Assembly: GCA_003538495.1 (NCBI GenBank)
Contig: DPSD01000739.1
Span: 1-5,916, forward strand
Length of the DNA stretch: 5,916 nt
DNA from: Accumulibacter sp.
Lineage (GTDB): Bacteria > Pseudomonadota > Gammaproteobacteria > Burkholderiales > Rhodocyclaceae
Direction: 5' to 3'
The notes under the pieces were generated by a model. It did not search any database. It was not told where the DNA came from and saw only the letters and a list, made by a program, of their open reading frames with translations. This document shows, one piece after another, positions 1-5,916 of the stretch. Position 1 is the stretch's first letter; each line of letters starts with the position of its first letter. Position numbers and translations under genes: made by a program.

Positions 1-3087
<3,087 letters not shown>

Positions 3088-3088
3088 G

Positions 3089-3121
3089 ATGCCGGCAATC
3101 CATGCCATGCAAGAAGACTGA
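3089..3121 (+). other. Ten-codon mini-ORF between hpt and the phosphorylase gene
   Basis: ATG 3089 to TGA 3119-3121 encodes MPAIHAMQED. It begins one base after the hpt stop (TGA-G-ATG) and ends one base before the phosphorylase start (again TGA-G-ATG). Its first residues resemble the phosphorylase start (MLAI) and its end resembles the Hpt terminus (PAIYAMRED), as expected for a duplication product. A GGGAAG stretch at 3077-3082 lies at good ribosome-binding distance from 3089, whereas the corresponding copy before the phosphorylase is AAGAAG (3111-3116). It may relay terminating ribosomes from hpt to the next gene, or simply be a scar. A functional peptide is unlikely. Confidence 0.3.
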
Positions 3122-3122
3122 G

Positions 3123-3866
3123 ATGCTGGCGATCATCGGCGGCAGTGGCCTGACCAGTCTGGCGACGCTCGAGGTCTCGCATCGCCAGGCGCTGCAGACG
3201 CCGTGGGGCGAACCGTCGGCGGCGCTGAGCTTCGGGCGGATGGGCGGCCGGCCGCTGGTCTTTCTGGCGCGCCACGGCGACGAGCACGGCATCCCGCCGC
3301 ACCAGGTCAATTATCGGGCGAACCTCTGGGCCCTGTCGCAGAGTGCGCCGGCCGGCATTGTCGCCGTCGCCGCGGTGGGCGGCATTCGTCCGGACCTCAA
3401 ACCGGGCGACCTGGTCATCCCGCACCAGATCATCGACTACACCTGGGGCCGCGCAGCGACTTTTCACGAATGGCCGCAGAGCGCGGTCACGCACATCGAC
3501 TTCACCGAACCCTACGATCACGCCTTGCGCGGCAGGCTGCTCGCCGCGGCGCTGGCGATCGGCGTGACCGTCAGCGACTCGGCGGTGTACGCCGCCACGC
3601 AAGGGCCGCGCCTCGAAACCGCCGCCGAGATCAACCGCCTCGAAGGCGACGGCGCCGACGTGGTCGGCATGACCGGGATGCCAGAGGCGGCCCTGGCGCG
3701 CGAACTTGGCATCCCTTACGCGGCGCTCAACGTCGTCGCCAACCACGCGGCCGGCCGCGCTGTCGGCGGTCAGGCCATCAGCATCGAGGCGATTCACGCC
3801 GTCCTGGCGGCGTCGATGCAGCAGGTGCGGGCAATTATCGAAAGGATGCTCGGCGACGATGATTAG
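3123..3866 (+). CDS. S-methyl-5'-thioinosine phosphorylase (MTAP/PNP family, 6-oxopurine type)
   Basis: 247 residues. A cytosolic phosphorylase predicted to split S-methyl-5'-thioinosine with phosphate into hypoxanthine and 5-methylthioribose-1-phosphate. The MTAP-family fold shows GGSGL at 6-10 and RHG at 50-52 (phosphate site), [14 protein letters not shown] at 58-71, TQGPRLET at 159-166 and [14 protein letters not shown] at 183-196. The purine-recognition segment reads VVANHAAG (204-211). N207 stands where adenine-specific MTAP has aspartate (human D220), and A209 stands where the second aspartate (D222) would be. This pattern matches the methylthioinosine-specific enzyme of Pseudomonas aeruginosa (PA3004, about 245 residues). 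I chose ATG 3123 because family similarity begins at LAIIGGSGL. An in-frame ATG at 3102 would add a seven-residue non-family leader. Adjacent hpt would use the hypoxanthine product. The methylthioadenosine deaminase expected upstream in the pathway is not in this window. A classical adenine-type MTAP (mtnP) is the main alternative. Confidence 0.87.
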   Translation: MLAIIGGSGLTSLATLEVSHRQALQTPWGEPSAALSFGRMGGRPLVFLARHGDEHGIPPHQVNYRANLWALSQSAPAGIVAVAAVGGIRPDLKPGDLVIPHQIIDYTWGRAATFHEWPQSAVTHIDFTEPYDHALRGRLLAAALAIGVTVSDSAVYAATQGPRLETAAEINRLEGDGADVVGMTGMPEAALARELGIPYAALNVVANHAAGRAVGGQAISIEAIHAVLAASMQQVRAIIERMLGDDD

Positions 3867-4392
3867 ACCAGTCCTCCGAATGGGCGACCCGCGGCTGTGG
3901 CAGCAGGCCCGGCCGGTCGAGCGTTTCGCGACACCCGAACTGCACGCGCTGCTGGCCGACATGATCGAAACCATGCGTCACCTGGATGGCGCCGGTCTGG
4001 CCGCGCCGCAGATCGGCGTCGATCTGCGGCTGGTGATCTTCGGAGTCGATGCCAACCCGCGCTATCCCGACGTCGAGCAGGTGCCGTGGACGGTATTGAT
4101 CAACCCGCTCCTGACGCCGCTGTCGACCGAGATCGAGGAGGGCTGGGAAGGCTGCCTTTCGGTGCCCGGCCTGCGTGGCTGGGTGCCGCGCTGGCAGAAT
4201 CTGCGCTACACCGGCTTCGACGCCTTCGGGCGGCCGATCGACCGCGTCGTCACCGGTTTTCATGCACGCGTCGTGCAGCACGAGTGCGACCACCTCGACG
4301 GCATTCTCTATCCGATGCGGATCAGGGATTTCAGCCGCTTCGGCTTCGTCGAGGAGCTGTTTCCGGAGGGGGGCGCCGGTGCCGCCGAGTAG
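3859..4392 (+). CDS. def: Peptide deformylase
   Basis: 177 residues. A metallohydrolase that removes the N-terminal formyl group from nascent proteins at the ribosome. All three family motifs are present: [10 protein letters not shown] (44-53), EGCLSVPG (97-104) and HECDH (141-145). The metal ligands are C99, H141 and H145, with E142 as the catalytic base. I chose ATG 3859 because [12 protein letters not shown] directly follows it, matching the family N-terminus; the internal ATG at 3880 would remove conserved residues. The gene overlaps the phosphorylase stop by 8 nt, with AAAGGA at 3841-3846 as a rather distant ribosome-binding candidate, so coupling to upstream translation is likely. No fmt (methionyl-tRNA formyltransferase) neighbour is visible, unlike the common def-fmt arrangement. 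This may therefore be one of several def paralogues in the genome (inference). The final few residues (GGAGAAE) are a short low-complexity tail. Confidence 0.96.
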   Translation: MIRPVLRMGDPRLWQQARPVERFATPELHALLADMIETMRHLDGAGLAAPQIGVDLRLVIFGVDANPRYPDVEQVPWTVLINPLLTPLSTEIEEGWEGCLSVPGLRGWVPRWQNLRYTGFDAFGRPIDRVVTGFHARVVQHECDHLDGILYPMRIRDFSRFGFVEELFPEGGAGAAE

Positions 4393-4417
4393 CGGCCGCG
4401 ATGCGTTCGCCGCCATC

Positions 4418-4440
4418 GGCCCGGCGCGAACCGCCGGGCC
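4418..4440 (+). other. Perfect 9-bp GC hairpin between def and the phosphatase gene
   Basis: GGCCCGGCG (4418-4426) pairs perfectly with CGCCGGGCC (4432-4440) around a CGAAC loop. It sits 26 nt after the def stop, inside the only sizeable gap on the plus strand before 4992 (4393-4482). No T-run follows, so it is not a canonical intrinsic terminator. It could be a Rho-assisted pause, an mRNA 3'-end stabiliser or an attenuating structure. I found no convincing -35/-10 promoter in this gap, although sigma-70 promoters are hard to see at this GC content. Confidence 0.5.
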
Positions 4441-4482
4441 TGCGGCGCCCGAAGGTCTGACTGATCGGCACCGGACAGCCCG

Positions 4483-4992
4483 ATGATGAGCACCGCAGCC
4501 ACGACGCCACGCTACCGGATCCTCTTCGTGTGCATGGGCAACATCTGTCGCTCGCCGATGGCCGAGGCCGTGACCCGCAGCATGGCGCAGCGCGAGGGTC
4601 TGGCCGGATTGCTGGAAACCGCCTCGGCGGGAACGCACGGCCACTACCATGCCGGCGAGCCGCCCGATGCGCGGGCGCTGCGGGTAGGCGCCCGGCACGG
4701 CTACGATCTCTCGAAGATCCGCGCGCGGCGGCTCATCGAAGCCGACTTCGATCGCTTCGACCGCATCCTGGCGCTGGACGAGACCAATCTGGCGATCCTG
4801 CAACGGCTGTGCCCCGAGGAGCGCCGCGCCAAGCTCGGACTGTTTCTCGACTATGCCCCGGAACTCGGCATTTCCGAGGTCCCCGATCCGTATTACGGCG
4901 CCGAGTCGGGGTTCGAGCGGGTGCTCGACCTCTGCGAGCGCGCCGCCAGAGGGCTGTTGGCCGCATGCGAGCACGGGCAGCTAGCGCGGTAA
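4483..4992 (+). CDS. Low-molecular-weight protein tyrosine phosphatase
   Basis: 169 residues, near the usual 150-165 for the family. A cytosolic phosphatase acting through a cysteinyl-phosphate intermediate. The P-loop VCMGNICRSP lies at 16-25: C17 is the nucleophile and R23 the phosphate-binding arginine of the C-x5-R signature. The general-acid aspartate is D135 in VPDPYYG (133-139). The DPYYG form and overall layout resemble the eukaryote-like LMW-PTP group rather than the Wzb/Etp type tied to exopolysaccharide export, and no wza/wzc-like gene is nearby. The substrate is unknown. Two consecutive start codons occur (4483 and 4486); the ribosome-binding site is weak (CGGA at 4472-4475), so either may be used. 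The extra residues before RYRILFVC are a short non-conserved leader. It lies 90 nt after def, with a hairpin between, so it may be a read-through gene or have its own promoter. Confidence 0.93.
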   Translation: MMSTAATTPRYRILFVCMGNICRSPMAEAVTRSMAQREGLAGLLETASAGTHGHYHAGEPPDARALRVGARHGYDLSKIRARRLIEADFDRFDRILALDETNLAILQRLCPEERRAKLGLFLDYAPELGISEVPDPYYGAESGFERVLDLCERAARGLLAACEHGQLAR

Positions 4993-5042
4993 GGCGCGAA
5001 GTCGTGGAGGGTTGAGAGGGCAAGGGCTTGCGTAAAGGCTTT

Positions 5043-5061
5043 GCACCGCACACGGTGCGGT
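5043..5061. repeat. Nested inverted repeats with two alternative hairpins
   Basis: ACCGCAC (5045-5051) pairs with GTGCGGT (5055-5061) across an ACG loop. The overlapping GCACCG (5043-5048) pairs with CGGTGC (5053-5058) across CACA. The two stems exclude each other. The sequence lies 51 nt after the phosphatase stop. It could be a terminator stem without a T-tract or a protein-binding palindrome. Confidence 0.45.
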
Positions 5062-5067
5062 CAGTGT

Positions 5068-5102
5068 CTCCTGATGAAAAATCATCCGGCGGCCGTCAGG
5101 AG
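5068..5102. repeat. Inverted repeat with an alternative inner hairpin
   Basis: The outer arms CTCCTGA (5068-5074) and TCAGGAG (5096-5102) pair perfectly. They can extend by a wobble (5075-5095) and a G-C pair (5076-5094), closing a 17-nt loop. A competing inner hairpin pairs GATGA (5073-5077) with TCATC (5082-5086) around an AAAA loop, and two further outer pairs are possible (5070-5071 with 5088-5089). Outer and inner forms share bases, so only one can form at a time. It is most simply part of the termination region for the two converging genes. Confidence 0.45.
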
Positions 5103-5149
5103 CGCGTCCGTGTTGGCCCGCAAACGTAGCTCAGCGGTGGGTATGGTTT

Positions 5150-5164
5150 CCCGGCTGGGCCGGG
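5150..5164. repeat. Short GC hairpin in the convergent intergenic region
   Basis: CCCGGC (5150-5155) pairs with GCCGGG (5159-5164) across a TGG loop. It lies 54 nt beyond the stop of the minus-strand gene. As transcribed from the minus strand it is followed by AAACC, not T residues, so it is at best a Rho-dependent pause element. Hairpins this short arise by chance fairly often at this GC content. Confidence 0.3.
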
Positions 5165-5217
5165 TCCGGGCAACGCCGCTGACCGCGGCAGGCGACTCGG
5201 CAACGTGCCACCGCCGA

Positions 5218-5916
5218 TCAGCAGGGCCGGTCGTCGGCCATCCGGGAGAATCCGAAACCGCCTCCGGCGCCTGGCGCGATGCAGATCGTGACGCCCAGCG
5301 AGCGCGCGGCGCGGGCGATGTCCGGCGGGAATGCGGCGAAGGGGATGGCGCGCTCGACGACGGACTTGATGAAGGCGATTTCCTCCTGCTGGTCGCCAGC
5401 GTTGAGCACCTTGAATGACTTCAGGCTGCCGTCGGGATTGATCCGGAAGTGCACCGAGGCCAGATGCACGCCCTTGCTTCTGGGGTCGTTGCGGACGAAA
5501 GCGGCGCTGCGGTTGAGTCGCTTGACGACGCCGTCCACGTAGAAGTCGAGGCTGAACGGTTCCGGCGGCGGTGTGTTCGGTCGGCGTTCGAGCATCGCCG
5601 TGCCTTCCATGTCCTGTCGAACCTGTTGCCGGCTCTGTTCCCTGGCCATCGCCAGCGAGCGCTGCGCCAGGCTGGGCCGGGCTTCGGCCTTGGCCTCGCT
5701 GGCCAACTCGTCGAGGAAACGGTTCATGTCCTCCTTCGCGGCAGCGGACCACCGCGGTGCGTCGGGGACACGCTGCGCCGGGGATTTTGGCGCGGTCATC
5801 ACGCGCGGACGCGGCGGCGACTTGACCGCCGGCCGGGCTGGAGCCTTCGCTACGGGCGCCGCCTGCCTGGGTCGGCGAGGCGGCGCCGGCGGGGAAGGGG
5901 GTGGCGCCGGGGGGGG
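5218..5916 (-). CDS. TonB-family protein, C-terminal part (5' end beyond the window)
   Basis: The minus-strand frame is open from the right edge to TGA at 5220-5218, giving 232 residues; the start is outside the window. The visible N-terminal part (residues about 1-38) is a Pro/Ala/Lys/Arg-rich linker. Next comes a charged, probably helical stretch (about 58-106) and a TonB C-terminal-type domain (about 122-220), with FYVDGVVKRLNR, VHFRINPDGSLKSFKVL (INPDGSL at 159-165) and PFAAFPPDI (192-200). In the family, an N-terminal membrane helix couples to ExbB/ExbD while the periplasmic C-terminal domain contacts outer-membrane receptors; the helix is not visible here. The family-typical final strand is followed by an unusual Gly-rich tail ending GGGFGFSRMADDRPC. 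The GTG/ATG pair at 5802-5797 is probably internal, since the proline-rich linker continues in frame upstream. No exbB, exbD or receptor gene is in view, so a TolA-like or other envelope role remains possible. It is convergent with the phosphatase gene. Confidence 0.75.
   Translation of the reverse strand, partial: PPPAPPPSPPAPPRRPRQAAPVAKAPARPAVKSPPRPRVMTAPKSPAQRVPDAPRWSAAAKEDMNRFLDELASEAKAEARPSLAQRSLAMAREQSRQQVRQDMEGTAMLERRPNTPPPEPFSLDFYVDGVVKRLNRSAAFVRNDPRSKGVHLASVHFRINPDGSLKSFKVLNAGDQQEEIAFIKSVVERAIPFAAFPPDIARAARSLGVTICIAPGAGGGFGFSRMADDRPC
5891..5916 (+). other. G-run cluster, potential G-quadruplex, opposite the proline codons
   Basis: The plus strand has GGGG (5891-5894), GGGGG (5897-5901) and eight G (5909-5916), the last long enough to supply two runs. 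This fits the simple pattern of four G3 tracts with loops of up to 7 nt. It is the template strand of the Pro-rich linker (CCC/CCG codons) of the TonB-like gene, which explains the composition. An octamer GGCGCCGG occurs twice (5882-5889 and 5903-5910). The window ends inside the G run. Confidence 0.4.

Larger units (their letters stand above)
4993..5217. other. Convergent intergenic region with several inverted repeats
   Basis: 225 nt between the stop of the plus-strand phosphatase and the stop of the minus-strand TonB-like gene. I see no credible coding sequence. The frames open here (for example plus 5041-5418 and minus down to 5096) resemble no family I recognise and run out of register into the TonB-like gene. 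The stretch holds at least three separate stem-loop candidates plus a weaker one (GCCGC 5175-5179 with GCGGC 5185-5189). None is followed by a clear T-run on either strand. A role in ending both transcripts is expected from position but not proven. Confidence 0.6.

Noticed and set aside
3102..3122. Upstream in-frame ATG at 3102 as the true start of the phosphorylase
   Set aside because: It would add MPCKKTE, which lies in the duplicated unit and has no family counterpart. The ATG at 3123 sits in the conserved TGA-G-ATG restart context and directly precedes LAIIGGSGL.
3835..4974. Long minus-strand open frame (379 codons) antisense to def and the phosphatase, and similar ones at 221-1213, 1406-2233 and 3066-3974
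   Set aside because: Each is in a codon register mirrored from a well-recognised gene in GC-rich DNA. The translations look like composition-driven sequence without recognisable domains.
5121..5150. tRNA-like stretch GTAGCTCAGCGGT at 5126-5138
   Set aside because: It resembles a tRNA D-arm, but there is no matching D-stem closure, no acceptor stem, no anticodon arm and no TTCGA-type T-loop at the right distance.
4993..5217. Possible riboswitch (cobalamin or other) in the convergent intergenic region
   Set aside because: The region lies downstream of both flanking genes rather than in a leader, and I could not find conserved riboswitch boxes on either strand.
5096..5752. Alternative minus-strand frame (218 codons) over the TonB-like gene and intergenic region
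   Set aside because: Its translation is Arg-rich and unrecognisable, whereas the frame ending at 5218 gives clear TonB-type motifs throughout.

Overview
The window looks like core chromosome from a high-GC betaproteobacterium. The protein sequences read most like Rhodocyclales (the Accumulibacter/Azoarcus/Dechloromonas neighbourhood). That placement rests on how the LigA, peptide deformylase, ZipA and TonB-like proteins read, not on a database search. GC is roughly two-thirds by eye, with strong G/C at third positions. This is why many long spurious open frames lie antisense to or shifted against the real genes. I see no insertion sequence, phage, CRISPR, toxin-antitoxin or other accessory signature.

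Layout. Five plus-strand genes are packed tightly from position 1 to 4392. They are the C-terminal FtsZ-binding domain of zipA (cut by the left edge), full-length NAD+-dependent DNA ligase ligA, a hypoxanthine-guanine phosphoribosyltransferase (hpt), a 6-oxopurine-type methylthio-nucleoside phosphorylase (S-methyl-5'-thioinosine phosphorylase, MTIP) and a peptide deformylase (def). The junctions are a 16-nt gap, a 4-nt ATGA overlap, a 35-nt spacer made of a tandem duplication, and an 8-nt overlap. This looks like one co-transcribed, partly translationally coupled unit. After a 90-nt gap holding a strong GC hairpin comes a low-molecular-weight protein tyrosine phosphatase (4483-4992). A 225-nt intergenic stretch with several inverted repeats follows. 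A convergent minus-strand gene (5218 to beyond the right edge) encodes a TonB-family protein with a proline-rich linker.

How the genes fit together. zipA-ligA is a familiar proteobacterial neighbourhood (cell division anchor plus replication/repair ligase). hpt and MTIP form a biochemical pair: MTIP releases hypoxanthine from methylthioinosine, a salvage product of the polyamine and S-adenosylmethionine by-product methylthioadenosine, and Hpt converts hypoxanthine to IMP. Def and the phosphatase are housekeeping or signalling enzymes with no obvious link to that pathway.

The most notable thing in the raw sequence is the hpt-MTIP junction. The last 34 nt spanning the hpt stop and the next start are duplicated in tandem (28/34 identical, all six differences transitions). 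This creates a 10-codon mini-ORF that starts like MTIP and ends like Hpt, and keeps the same TGA-G-ATG restart architecture at both copies. I found no convincing evidence for a wholly new biological system here.
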